Source of the DNA: Brevundimonas sp. UBA4609
GTDB lineage: Bacteria > Pseudomonadota > Alphaproteobacteria > Caulobacterales > Caulobacteraceae
Assembly (NCBI GenBank): GCA_002386585.1
Contig: DGIZ01000205.1
Span: 1 to 18,002 of the forward strand
Direction: 5' to 3'
DNA length: 18,002 nucleotides
How positions within the stretch are numbered: position 1 is the stretch's first letter; every line of letters begins with the position of its first letter. The notes under the pieces are model-generated. The model had not been told where the DNA came from, did not search any database, and was given only the letters and a program-made list of their open reading frames with translations. Shown here piece by piece: positions 7,451 to 15,057 of the stretch. The position numbers were made by a program, and so were the translations under genes.

Positions 7451-7684
7451 GTGCAGCTGGCGCCGGAAGACGTTGTCTCCTGCTTGTCAAACTTTCTCGA
7501 AAATCGTGGCGGCCCTTATGATTGGGACGACTTCATTTCGGTGGATATTGCAGATCCTGCACTCGAAGCGATCCGTGCTGCCGCAGCGAACATCGACCTG
7601 CCTGTGAATGCCGATGGCGAGCGTCGGATACGCGATCTTTTGACTGAGGCGCGACAAGTGGCGCACGAGAGAAGCGCCGTTTGA
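7451..7684 (+). CDS. Small acidic protein of unknown function
   Basis: A 77-aa frame beginning at GTG 7451; the codon just before it is TAA, so no longer start exists. A purine run AGGG lies very close upstream. The protein reads like a real cytoplasmic product, with an N-terminal helix (PEDVVSCLSNFLENRG), a compact PYDWDDFISVDIADPALEAIR motif and a C-terminal helix with RRIRDLLTEAR. I recall similar short bacterial proteins with a G-x-YDWDDFIS core, but no function. Codon use is less GC-biased than in neighbouring genes, and a short AT-rich stretch (7396-7445) could be its promoter. No membrane segment or signal peptide. Confidence 0.68.
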   Translation: MQLAPEDVVSCLSNFLENRGGPYDWDDFISVDIADPALEAIRAAAANIDLPVNADGERRIRDLLTEARQVAHERSAV

Positions 7685-7744
7685 TCTCGATCTAACAATT
7701 TGAGCTAGCGACTCAAATCTGCTGAATTCTCGGGGTTTGTCAGA

Positions 7745-7793
7745 CCCCTCATCCGGCCCTGACGGGCCACCTTCTCCCACAAGGGGAGAAGGA
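7745..7793. repeat. REP-like double-hairpin repeat ahead of argC
   Basis: Two adjacent hairpins: GGCCC-TGAC-GGGCC (7755-7768) and CCTTCTCCC-ACAAG-GGGAGAAGG (7770-7792). The second shares its core with the copy at 6168-6188. The unit ends 2 nt before the AGGAG of argC, so it must lie in the argC leader if transcription starts upstream. The form fits dispersed palindromic repeats of alphaproteobacteria. Confidence 0.7.
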
Positions 7794-7805
7794 CAGGAGA
7801 TGCGC

Positions 7806-8741
7806 ATGACCCACACCATCTTCATCGACGGCGAGGCCGGGACCACGGGGCTGGAGATCCGCGAGCGTCTGGAGGCGCGCGGCGATCTGGAGCTGATGCT
7901 GCTGGGCGACCGTCGTCGTGATGTCGAGGCGCGGCGCGAGGCGCTGAACAGCGCCGATGCGGTCATCCTGTGTCTGCCCGACGACGCGGCCCGAGAAGCG
8001 GTGTCGATGATCGAGAATCCGGCGGTGCGGGTTATCGACGCCTCGACCGCCTATCGGGTGGCGGACGGCTGGACCTATGGCTTCGCAGAGATGGATGCGG
8101 CCCTGCGCGCGGCCATCGCCGCCTCGACGCGGGTGTCGAACCCCGGCTGCTATCCGACCGGCTTTATCGGCCTGATGCGGCCGCTGGTGAAGGCGGGGCT
8201 GGTCCCGGCAGACTGGCCTGTCACGATCAATGCGGTGTCCGGCTATTCCGGCGGCGGCAAGGCCATGATCGCCGAGTTTGAAGCTGAGGGCGCATCCACC
8301 GCCTTCCGCGCCTATGGCCTGACGCTGAAGCACAAGCATGTGCCGGAAATGACGAAGCACGCGGGCCTGTCGCGTCCGGTGCTGTTCTCGCCCGCCGTGG
8401 GGAATTATCGCCAGGGGATGCTGGTCGAGGTTCCGCTGCATCTGTCGGCCTTGCCGGAAACGCCCTCGGTCGAGCGGCTGCACGGCGCTCTGGTCGAGGC
8501 CTATGAGGGGCAGCGCTTCGTCGAGGTCGCCGAGATCGACGAAACCGAAGCCATGACCGGTATCGAGCCCGAGGGTCTGAACGGCACCAACCGGATGCGT
8601 CTGCATGTCTTCGGCGATCGCGGCGGAGAGCAGGCGCGTCTGGTCGCCCTGCTGGACAATCTGGGCAAGGGCGCCTCGGGCGCGGCGGTTCAGAACCTCA
8701 ACATCATGCTGGGCCTGGACGAGGCGACGGGCCTCAGCTGA
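7806..8741 (+). CDS. argC: N-acetyl-gamma-glutamyl-phosphate reductase, type 2
   Basis: Third step of arginine synthesis: NADPH reduction of N-acetyl-glutamyl phosphate to the semialdehyde, in the cytosol. The 311-aa product is the short type-2 form: IFIDGEAGTTGLEIRERL (5-22) in the Rossmann unit, CLPDDAAREAV (56-66), the catalytic Cys in SNPGCYPTG (Cys115), VSGYSGGGK and the KHKHVPEM histidine motif. In-frame ATGs occur at 7800 and 7806. AGGAG (7795-7799) touches the first but is 6 nt from the second, so 7806 is preferred. The REP-like repeat lies directly upstream. The stop is only 6 nt from the stop of the converging acetylesterase, with no terminator between them. Confidence 0.93.
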   Translation: MTHTIFIDGEAGTTGLEIRERLEARGDLELMLLGDRRRDVEARREALNSADAVILCLPDDAAREAVSMIENPAVRVIDASTAYRVADGWTYGFAEMDAALRAAIAASTRVSNPGCYPTGFIGLMRPLVKAGLVPADWPVTINAVSGYSGGGKAMIAEFEAEGASTAFRAYGLTLKHKHVPEMTKHAGLSRPVLFSPAVGNYRQGMLVEVPLHLSALPETPSVERLHGALVEAYEGQRFVEVAEIDETEAMTGIEPEGLNGTNRMRLHVFGDRGGEQARLVALLDNLGKGASGAAVQNLNIMLGLDEATGLS

Positions 8742-8747
8742 CGGGGT

Positions 8748-9560
8748 TCAGGGCGCCAGGCGGGGCGCCAGTTCGGGGGCTGCGGCGATCAGGTCGCGCG
8801 CGACCAGGGCGGCGATGACCTGCGCGCCCTCGGGGCCTAGATGGGTGTAGTCGAAGTCTTCGGCGTGACGGCCGTAGGGGCCTGCTGTCGTCGCCACGGC
8901 GGGCGGCGCGGCGGGCGAGTTTCCGGCCTGAAGCTCGGACAGGAAGTCGGGCGGAGGCGCGCCGGGCGCCATGCGAGCGGCTTCAAGCGCGCCCATGCTC
9001 TGGACCAGGTCGCCGCTGGCGGCGTGCAGGTCGATCAAGGGCGCGCCGGTCTCGCGCGCCACGCGGCGCACGGCCTCGGCCCAGGGCTCAAGCGTGTCCT
9101 GTAGGCGGCCGTCGCTGAAGGATCGGCGCGTCAGGGGCGTCACCAGTACGGGCCGCGCGCCGCGCGCCCTGGCTTCGGCGACATAGGCCCTGAGGTTGGC
9201 GGGAAACTCGGTCGCCAACTCGGTGGAACTGCGCTTGCCCGGCTGATCGTTATGGCCGAACTGGATCAGCACCCAGGCCGCGCCATAGCCGGGCGTCGCC
9301 ATTTCGTTCAGGGCCAGATCCCATGAACCTTCCGCGCGATAGGTCGAGGTGCTGCGGCCCTGACGCCCCAGGTTGACGCAGGCCAGGGACGACAGGACGT
9401 GCCGGCCGCAGAAGGCGCCGCCCCAGCCGCTGCCGACCGAGGTCGTCGAGTCCCCGACCAGTATGATCTTGTCGGCGTCGATCGGCAGCTCCTGGGCCCT
9501 GACCGCGCCGGCGCAGACCAGGGTCGCCGCGATAGCGGCCGGCAGGGCGCATCGAATCAT
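8748..9560 (-). CDS. SGNH/GDSL esterase, rhamnogalacturonan acetylesterase-like (CE12)
   Basis: Secreted esterase expected to remove acetyl groups from pectic rhamnogalacturonan. The 270-aa protein has a Sec signal peptide (about 1-22, ending AVRA-QE), the nucleophile block LVGDSTTS (Ser38), oxyanion Gly in NLGRQGRST (about 63-71), FGHNDQP with Asn104, and a late DYTHLGPEGA block carrying the catalytic Asp-x-x-His. The GDST/GHND wording fits CE12. ATG 9560 shares one base with the stop of the upstream membrane protein (TGATG), so it is probably translationally coupled. Together with the PL10 lyase it points to pectin use, although it sits in a unit with phaC. Confidence 0.87.
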   Translation of the reverse strand: MIRCALPAAIAATLVCAGAVRAQELPIDADKIILVGDSTTSVGSGWGGAFCGRHVLSSLACVNLGRQGRSTSTYRAEGSWDLALNEMATPGYGAAWVLIQFGHNDQPGKRSSTELATEFPANLRAYVAEARARGARPVLVTPLTRRSFSDGRLQDTLEPWAEAVRRVARETGAPLIDLHAASGDLVQSMGALEAARMAPGAPPPDFLSELQAGNSPAAPPAVATTAGPYGRHAEDFDYTHLGPEGAQVIAALVARDLIAAAPELAPRLAP

Positions 9561-9934
9561 CAGACCCGGCGGGCCTTGATCGCGGACTCCACCGTCAGGG
9601 CGAAGAAGATGGCGGCGATGATGATCAGCAGGCCGTAGTCGTGGCCGGGGAAGACCAGGGGAACGCCCGCCGCCAGGATGATCAGCGCGGGAAACAGGCT
9701 GGCCCAGACGGCGGTGGAGGCGGCGTCGGGATGGATCATCGGCGGCCGCTGCAGGCTCATTCGCCGAGCCATCACGCCGTTCAGCGGCACGAAGACGGCC
9801 GGAACGACCACGGCGATGACCACATACTTCAGCAACTGACCCGGCGCGCCGAACAGGGTCGCCGTGGCGATCAGCAGGATCAGCGGAATGGCCGTGGTCA
9901 GGGCCAGCAGCAGGTTGGGCTCGATACGCTTCAA
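9560..9934 (-). CDS. Four-helix inner-membrane protein, unknown function
   Basis: A 124-aa protein with four predicted membrane segments (about 8-28, 34-55, 71-95 and 100-118) and short polar loops. The loop after helix 2 carries basic residues (MARRMSLQRPP), which suggests it is cytoplasmic. Initiation appears to be at TTG 9934, which overlaps the phaC stop by 4 nt (TTGA); no ATG or GTG gives a better N-terminus. The gene lies between phaC and the acetylesterase and overlaps both. I do not recognise the family. Confidence 0.75.
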   Translation of the reverse strand: MKRIEPNLLLALTTAIPLILLIATATLFGAPGQLLKYVVIAVVVPAVFVPLNGVMARRMSLQRPPMIHPDAASTAVWASLFPALIILAAGVPLVFPGHDYGLLIIIAAIFFALTVESAIKARRV

Positions 9935-11907
9935 GACTTCACTTTCACATAGGCGCCGGGCGCCGGTTCGATAGGCTTCAACGGCCCGACCTTGGGATCA
10001 CGCGCCGGGATCTGCGCGCCGGACCGGGCGTGCAGCCAGTCGGCCCAGTGCGGCCACCAACTGCCGGGATACTGTTCCGCCCCCGCTTGCCATTCCTGAA
10101 GCGTTTCGGGAAGGGCGGCGTTGATCCAGTGCTGATACTTCTCGGCCGAGGGCGGGTTGATGACCCCGGCGATATGGCCCGATCCGGCCAGCGTATAGGT
10201 CACCGGCCCGCCGAACAGCCGCGCCGAGCGATAGACCGAGTTCATCGGCGCGATATGGTCCTCACGGCTGGCCTGGAAGTAGAGCGGGATGCGGACCTTC
10301 GACAGGTCGATGCGCTCGCCGTCGATCTCCAGCTCGCCCCCGGCCAGGGCGTTCCGGCCATACATCAGGCGCAGGTACTGAAGGTGCAGCCGCTTGGGCA
10401 TCCGCGTCTGATCGGCGTTCCACGCCAGCAGGTCGAAGGCGGGCGGCGCCTTGCCCATCAGATAGTTGGACACGAAGAAGGACCAGATCAGGTCATTGGC
10501 GCGAAGGGCGTTGAAGGTGTCGGCCATCGCCGTGCCGGGCAGGACGCCCCCCGCCTCGTCCATCAGCCGCTCGATCTCGGCCAGCCAGTGCTCGTCGGTG
10601 AACAGCAGCAGGTCGCCCGCCTCGGCGAAGTCGTGCTGGGCGGCGAAGAAGGTGGCCGAGGCGACACGGTCGTCCCCCTTGGCCGCCATGTGCGCCAGGG
10701 TCGCGCCCAGCATGGTGCCGCCGATGCAGTAGCCGACGGCGTTCAGATGTTTCTGGCCGGTCTGCTCCAGCGTCTTCTCGACGGCGCGATAGACGCCCTT
10801 CTTCATATAGTCGTCGAGGCCGAACTCCGCCTTGTCGCGGTCCGGGTTGACCCATGAGCAGACGAAGACGGTGAAGCCCTGGGCGCTCAGCCAGCGGATC
10901 AAGGAGTTCGCCGGCTGCAGGTCCATGATGTAGAATTTGTTGATCCACGGCGGGAAGATCAGCAGCGGGACGGCGTGCTGCTGATCCGTTGCGGCGTCGT
11001 ACTGGATCAGTTCGAACAACTCGTCGCGCCAGACGACCTGACCCGGCGCCGTGGCGACGTTCTCGCCCAGGACGAAGCGGCCGTAGTCGGCCTGGCTGAT
11101 CTTCAGCGACCCGGCGCCGCGCTCCAGATCGGCGGCGAAGTTCTGCATCCCGCGCACCAGAGACTCGCCGCTGGTCTCGGCCAGGGCCTTCAGCGCCACG
11201 GGGTTCGACGCCAGGAAGTTGGCGGGCGAAAAGGCGTCGGTCAGCAGGCGGGTGAAGAACTCGGCTCGGCGCTTCACGCGCGGGTCCACGTCCTCGACGC
11301 TGGAGACCAGGCTGTTCATCCAGTCCGAGGTGGCCAGATAGGACTGGCGCATCATGTCGAACATGGGGTTTTCGGACCAGGCGGGGTCGCGGAACCGCTT
11401 GTCGGCCGGGGCGGGGCTGTCGACCGTCTCGCCCATGGCGCGGCGCGTGGTGGTCGACCACAGCTCCATATAGCGGCCGAACAGGTCGGCCTGGGCCTGA
11501 AACAGCTTTTCGGGCCGGGCGGCCAGGCTGGTCATGATCGAGGACATGGCCGGGGCCACGTTGAACGGATCGGGCGACAGGGCGGCGGGGCGGTCGGCCT
11601 GCGACAGGGCCGCCTCGGCCACCGCCGTCTGGGCCATCATCGCCGCCTTGGCCAGGTTCAGCGACAAGGTCTCCAGCTGCTGACGCTGGTCGGCGCTGAA
11701 GGCCATGAAGTCGGGCGCGGAGGAGGGGGCTTCGGCGGTCGCCGCCGGTTCCGCGGCGGAGGCCGGTTGCGGCTTTTCAGCCGGGGCGGCCTTTTTTACG
11801 CGGGGCTTGGCCGAGGTCGGGCGCCCGGCCTTGCGCGGCGCGGGCGCGTCAACCGCTTCGGATTGAGCCGTCTTCTGGGGCGGGGCCTTGGTCGGGCGCT
11901 TGGCCAT
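9931..11907 (-). CDS. phaC: Class I poly(3-hydroxyalkanoate) synthase with basic N-terminal extension
   Basis: Polymerises 3-hydroxyacyl-CoA, usually 3-hydroxybutyryl-CoA, into PHA granules. The 658-aa protein has the lipase-like box VGYCIGGTM with Cys394, the catalytic Asp550 in SREDHIAP and His578 in GSGHIAGV, plus class I blocks LLIFPPWINKFYIMDL and the PGSWWPHWADWL C-terminus. Residues 1 to about 67 form an Ala/Pro/Lys-rich low-complexity tail (KRPTKAPPQK...KPRVKKAAPAEK), reminiscent of the basic AKP-rich tails of granule proteins that bind DNA, and explain the length above the usual ~590 aa. ATG 11907 has a GGAGG site 6 nt upstream. The frame stays open to 12363, but that part is antisense to the lipoprotein gene and is not used. 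Confidence 0.95.
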   Translation of the reverse strand: MAKRPTKAPPQKTAQSEAVDAPAPRKAGRPTSAKPRVKKAAPAEKPQPASAAEPAATAEAPSSAPDFMAFSADQRQQLETLSLNLAKAAMMAQTAVAEAALSQADRPAALSPDPFNVAPAMSSIMTSLAARPEKLFQAQADLFGRYMELWSTTTRRAMGETVDSPAPADKRFRDPAWSENPMFDMMRQSYLATSDWMNSLVSSVEDVDPRVKRRAEFFTRLLTDAFSPANFLASNPVALKALAETSGESLVRGMQNFAADLERGAGSLKISQADYGRFVLGENVATAPGQVVWRDELFELIQYDAATDQQHAVPLLIFPPWINKFYIMDLQPANSLIRWLSAQGFTVFVCSWVNPDRDKAEFGLDDYMKKGVYRAVEKTLEQTGQKHLNAVGYCIGGTMLGATLAHMAAKGDDRVASATFFAAQHDFAEAGDLLLFTDEHWLAEIERLMDEAGGVLPGTAMADTFNALRANDLIWSFFVSNYLMGKAPPAFDLLAWNADQTRMPKRLHLQYLRLMYGRNALAGGELEIDGERIDLSKVRIPLYFQASREDHIAPMNSVYRSARLFGGPVTYTLAGSGHIAGVINPPSAEKYQHWINAALPETLQEWQAGAEQYPGSWWPHWADWLHARSGAQIPARDPKVGPLKPIEPAPGAYVKVKS

Positions 11908-11968
11908 GGCGAACCTCCGATGGGGACGCGCGAGTTCGCACGCCTTCCTCCCGACGCGATGATGGCAT

Positions 11969-12445
11969 ATGTCAGTGACGGAAATGAACGCGCTTCTGCT
12001 GAAAAAGACGGGATGGACGGCGGCTTGGGGCATGGCCTTGAGTTCTGCCGTGGCGCTGGGCGGCTGCGTCAGCGCCTTCGAGCCGAAAACCGACCCGACG
12101 TCGCCTCTGGCGCCCCGCATCCAGAAGCTGGTGGACGAGAATCGCCAGTATCCGCGCTGGGCCGATTTCCCGCGCACCAGCACGCCCTTGCCGGCTCCGG
12201 CCGAGATCGCCGCCGAGGTCGGGCGTCTGGAAAGCCGCAGCACCGCCCTGACCGCCGAGATGGCGCGCATCGACTGGACGCTGGACAGCGACCCGGCCGC
12301 CTTCGTGGAATCGATCAACCGTCGTATCGACGCCAGCCAGATGTCGCCCCAGACCCTGCGCACCGCCGAGGAGGTCGAGGCCTACGCTGAGGAATTGCGC
12401 CGGCGCGCCAAGGCGCCGCCGCCGATCGACCGCCCGCGTCCTTGA
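11969..12445 (+). CDS. Small predicted lipoprotein
   Basis: A 158-aa protein of unknown function. The N-terminus has basic residues, a hydrophobic stretch (WGMALSSAVAL) and a lipobox LGGC with Cys33, so lipidation and an outer-membrane destination are likely. The mature part is hydrophilic, with a helical, possibly coiled segment (EIAAEVGRLESRSTALTAEM) and a Pro/Arg-rich end. ATG 11969 is used; ATG 11984 would give a more typical signal peptide (Cys28) and is a real alternative. It is divergent from phaC, with 61 nt for both promoters, and recJ follows after 179 nt. I see no named family. Confidence 0.75.
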   Translation: MSVTEMNALLLKKTGWTAAWGMALSSAVALGGCVSAFEPKTDPTSPLAPRIQKLVDENRQYPRWADFPRTSTPLPAPAEIAAEVGRLESRSTALTAEMARIDWTLDSDPAAFVESINRRIDASQMSPQTLRTAEEVEAYAEELRRRAKAPPPIDRPRP

Positions 12446-12624
12446 GGCCCATGACCGCGACAGGCGTAACCCGCCCCTAGGGTGCGAGCTGCGCGAACGT
12501 CGCGTCCTGGTGCGAATCCCGCGATCCTGAGCGGCGGCGAAAGTCGTCGCCCGAACTGTCCAAAAAGGTCCGTCATGGCCCGTCACGCCTGCATCGCCCT
12601 TCCTTTCGCCCGTCGAGCGTCCTG

Positions 12625-14427
12625 ATGGCGGACGGCGCCGCTTCGCCCGCCTTCCTCGGCGTCAGCCGCTCCCTGTCCGGGCGGGCCTGGCGACAGCGGC
12701 CGGCCGAGGCGACGACGATCCGCGCCCATATGCAGACGCTGGGGCTGGACGAACCGCTGGCGCGGGCGCTGGCGGCGCGCAAGGTGGCGGGCGAGCAGGG
12801 CGCCGACTTCCTGAAGCCGACGCTGAAGGCGCTGTTCCCCGATCCGTCCAGCTTCATGGACATGGACGCCGCCGCCGCCGCCATCGTCGACGCCTTGCAG
12901 GCGCAGGCCAGCGTTCACGTCTTCGCCGACTACGACGTGGATGGAGCCTCCAGCGCGGCCCTGCTGGTGCGCTGGTTCCGGGCGCTGGGGGCGGACCTTC
13001 CCATCTATGTCCCCGACCGCCTGACCGAAGGCTACGGCCCCAGCGCGCGCGCCTTCGACACGCTGAAGGCGCGCGGCGCCGATCTGGTCATCACCGTCGA
13101 CTGCGGGGCGGCCGCCAATGAGGCGGTGGCCCATGCGGCGGCCATCGGCCTGAAGGTCGTGGTCATCGATCACCACATGATGCGAGAGGAGCCGCCCGCC
13201 TGCCTCGCCGTGGTCAATCCGAACCGGCCGGGCTGCGGCTCGGGGCAGGGCAATCTGGCGGCGGCGGGCGTGGTCTTCGTCCTGCTGGCCGCCCTGAACC
13301 GCGAGGCGCGCGGGCGCGGTCTGTTTGAGGGAAAGACCGGGCCGGACATCCGTCAGTGGCTGGATCTGGCCGCCATGGGCGCTATTTGTGACGTGACGGG
13401 CCTGACGGGCTTCAACCGCGCCCTGACCAGTCTGGGGCTGGGGGTGATGTCTCACTGGCGCAATCCGGGCCTGCGCGCCCTGCTGGCCGCGGCGGGCGCC
13501 GAGCCGGGGCCGGCCAAGACCAACCACGCGGGCTTCATCCTCGGCCCGCGCATCAATGCGGGAGGGCGGATCGGCAAGTCGGATCTGGGCGCGCGCCTGC
13601 TGTCCACCGATGACGCCGACGAGGCGAGGTTGCTGGCCCAGGAGCTGGACGCCCTGAACCTGGCTCGGCGCGAGGTCGAGGCCGAGGTGACCGAACAGGC
13701 CGTCCGCCGCGTCGAGGCGACCGGCGCCCACGCCGACGACAGCGCCGCCGTGGTCGTCTGCGGCGAGGATTGGCACCCCGGCGTCGTCGGCATCGTCGCC
13801 GGGCGCCTGCGCGAGCGCTGGAGAAAGCCGGTCATCGTCATCGGCGTCGACGCCGTTAACGGCGTGGGCAAGGGCTCGGGTCGGTCGCAGCCGGGCATGA
13901 ACCTGGGACGGGCGGTGCAGGCGGCGTGGAACGAGGGCCTGCTGATCGCGGGCGGCGGCCACGCCATGGCGGCGGGACTGACGGTGGCGGCCGACCGCAT
14001 CGACGAGCTGCGCGCCTTCCTCAACGACCGCCTGTCGGCCGAGCGCGTCGAGGCCGTGGCCCAGGACTGGGTCGAGGTCGACGCCCTGATCGACCCGCGC
14101 GCCGCCACCCGCGACCTCTTCGAGGCCTTCGAGCAACTGGCGCCCTATGGACCCGCCAACCCCGAGCCCCTGTTTGCGCTGGAAGGGGTGCAGGCGCGCG
14201 AGCCGGTCGCCATGAACGGCGGCCATGTGCGGTGCCGTCTGGTCGGTCCGGACGGCGCCTCGGTGCGGGCCATCGCCTGGCGCTGCGCCGACCTGCCGAC
14301 GGGCAAGGCGCTGCTGGCGGGGCAGGGCGGTTTGAACCTGGTCGGACGCCTGAAAGCCGATGACTGGAACGGCCGTCGCGGCGTCCAGTTCGAGATCGAG
14401 GACGTCGCCGATCCGCGTATGGCCTGA
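12625..14427 (+). CDS. recJ: Single-stranded-DNA-specific exonuclease RecJ
   Basis: 5'-3' exonuclease on single-stranded DNA, used in RecF-pathway recombination, mismatch repair and base-excision repair. The 600-aa length fits (E. coli is 577). DHH phosphoesterase motifs are intact: FADYDVDGASS (100-110, Asp102/104/106), VITVDCG (Asp159) and VIDHHMM (Asp182-His183-His184). Further along come GPRINAGGRIG, the DHHA1-domain motif GGGHAMAAG (near 445) and the C-terminal OB-fold with ...LKADDWNGRRGVQFEIEDVA. ATG 12625 gives the usual alphaproteobacterial N-terminus (AFLGVSRSLSGRAW), though the ribosome site is weak. Confidence 0.95.
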   Translation: MADGAASPAFLGVSRSLSGRAWRQRPAEATTIRAHMQTLGLDEPLARALAARKVAGEQGADFLKPTLKALFPDPSSFMDMDAAAAAIVDALQAQASVHVFADYDVDGASSAALLVRWFRALGADLPIYVPDRLTEGYGPSARAFDTLKARGADLVITVDCGAAANEAVAHAAAIGLKVVVIDHHMMREEPPACLAVVNPNRPGCGSGQGNLAAAGVVFVLLAALNREARGRGLFEGKTGPDIRQWLDLAAMGAICDVTGLTGFNRALTSLGLGVMSHWRNPGLRALLAAAGAEPGPAKTNHAGFILGPRINAGGRIGKSDLGARLLSTDDADEARLLAQELDALNLARREVEAEVTEQAVRRVEATGAHADDSAAVVVCGEDWHPGVVGIVAGRLRERWRKPVIVIGVDAVNGVGKGSGRSQPGMNLGRAVQAAWNEGLLIAGGGHAMAAGLTVAADRIDELRAFLNDRLSAERVEAVAQDWVEVDALIDPRAATRDLFEAFEQLAPYGPANPEPLFALEGVQAREPVAMNGGHVRCRLVGPDGASVRAIAWRCADLPTGKALLAGQGGLNLVGRLKADDWNGRRGVQFEIEDVADPRMA

Positions 14428-14496
14428 GGGCTGTCAGGCTTGGCTGCTAAACGACGCAGGTCTTTGAAAAAGTCGCACAAATCCGCGTCGGCGCGC

Positions 14497-14523
14497 TTGC
14501 CATAAGCGGAATCGGCGGCTATC
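14497..14523 (+). promoter_or_regulatory. Promoter of first tRNA-Glu gene
   Basis: TTGCCA (14497-14502) and GCTATC (14518-14523) are separated by 15 nt, resembling the Caulobacter housekeeping pattern TTGACG / GCTANAWC. The second tRNA-Glu gene has the same layout with the same spacing. Transcription would start about 14 nt before the mature tRNA. Confidence 0.6.
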
Positions 14524-14543
14524 TACACGGTCCTCCGCGCAGC

Positions 14544-14618
14544 GGTCCCTTCGTCTATCGGTTAGGACGCCAGGTTTTCAACCTGGAAAGAGGGGTTCGA
14601 TTCCCCTAGGGACTGCCA
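14544..14618 (+). tRNA. tRNA-Glu (anticodon TTC)
   Basis: A 75-nt cloverleaf with encoded CCA. The acceptor GGTCCCT pairs with AGGGACT (first pair G-U), the anticodon arm is CCAGG-TTTTCAA-CCTGG with anticodon TTC, and the T arm is AGGGG-TTCGATT-CCCCT. There is no intron. It lies 116 nt after recJ with its own promoter. Confidence 0.96.
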
Positions 14619-14664
14619 CGCGGAGTTTTCTCCCAGAAAATTCGAATGCATTTGCGGCAGCGAT

Positions 14665-14731
14665 AGCCTGCGCGGATCGGCCGTGCTGCATTCTCGATCC
14701 ACGCTTGAAGGCAGGCTTTCGTCGTTTTTTT
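14665..14731 (+). ncRNA. Structured T-tailed element between the tRNA-Glu genes
   Basis: AGCCTGC (14665-14671) pairs with GCAGGCT (14711-14717). Inside, GCGGATCG-like and CGATC(CA)CGC arms can pair to give a branchless long hairpin, and TTCGTCGTTTTTTT follows with seven T ending at 14731. It could be the terminator of the first tRNA transcript or the 3' end of a small RNA. No known family is recognised. Confidence 0.4.
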
Positions 14732-14752
14732 GAAAAAGCGCGAGACGCCCTC

Positions 14753-14779
14753 TTGCATCGCCGAAAAGGGACGGCTATC
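14753..14779 (+). promoter_or_regulatory. Promoter of second tRNA-Glu gene
   Basis: TTGCAT (14753-14758), a 15-nt spacer and GCTATC (14774-14779) repeat the layout of the first tRNA-Glu promoter. The mature tRNA begins 20 nt after the -10 element in both genes, and the leader CTCCGCGCAGC is shared. Confidence 0.6.
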
Positions 14780-14799
14780 AGGCCGCTCCTCCGCGCAGC

Positions 14800-14874
14800 G
14801 GTCCCTTCGTCTATCGGTTAGGACGTCAGGTTTTCAACCTGAAAAGAGGGGTTCGACTCCCCTAGGGACTGCCA
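14800..14874 (+). tRNA. tRNA-Glu (anticodon TTC), second copy
   Basis: A 75-nt cloverleaf with encoded CCA, nearly identical to the copy at 14544. The anticodon stem is TCAGG/CCTGA instead of CCAGG/CCTGG, a compensatory change that keeps pairing, and the T loop has TTCGACT instead of TTCGATT. The anticodon is TTC in both. Confidence 0.96.
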
Positions 14875-15057
14875 CGCGGGGCGAATAACGTCTTCTCCCG
14901 TCATCGTTATTTCTTTCACCGAGCGACTTCGCGCGGTCTTTTCGCGTGCGCGACATTTGGTTGTCGACAATGTGGCGTAAAAGGGGCAACGTGTATGTTC
15001 GAGTTCAAAGAACCGTGTTAGTGTAGCTGACCCGATTGTTGCGGGCGGGGGTTCAAG

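Noticed and set aside
7749..8606. Minus-strand frame of 285 codons opposite argC
   Set aside because: His/Arg/Gln-rich composition without motifs; argC is unmistakable on the plus strand.
9931..12363. A longer PhaC frame starting at 12363 instead of 11907
   Set aside because: The extra 152 residues are antisense to the lipoprotein gene and resemble no PhaC; a GGAGG site 6 nt before 11907 fixes the start.
10975..12390. Plus-strand frame of 471 codons opposite phaC
   Set aside because: Low-complexity Gly/Arg/Leu composition with no motif; it is a shadow of the phaC codon pattern.
12583..14226. Long minus-strand frame of 547 codons opposite recJ
   Set aside because: It mirrors the strongly GC-biased codons of recJ, is rich in Arg, Gly, Gln and His without any domain motif, and recJ has full catalytic motifs.
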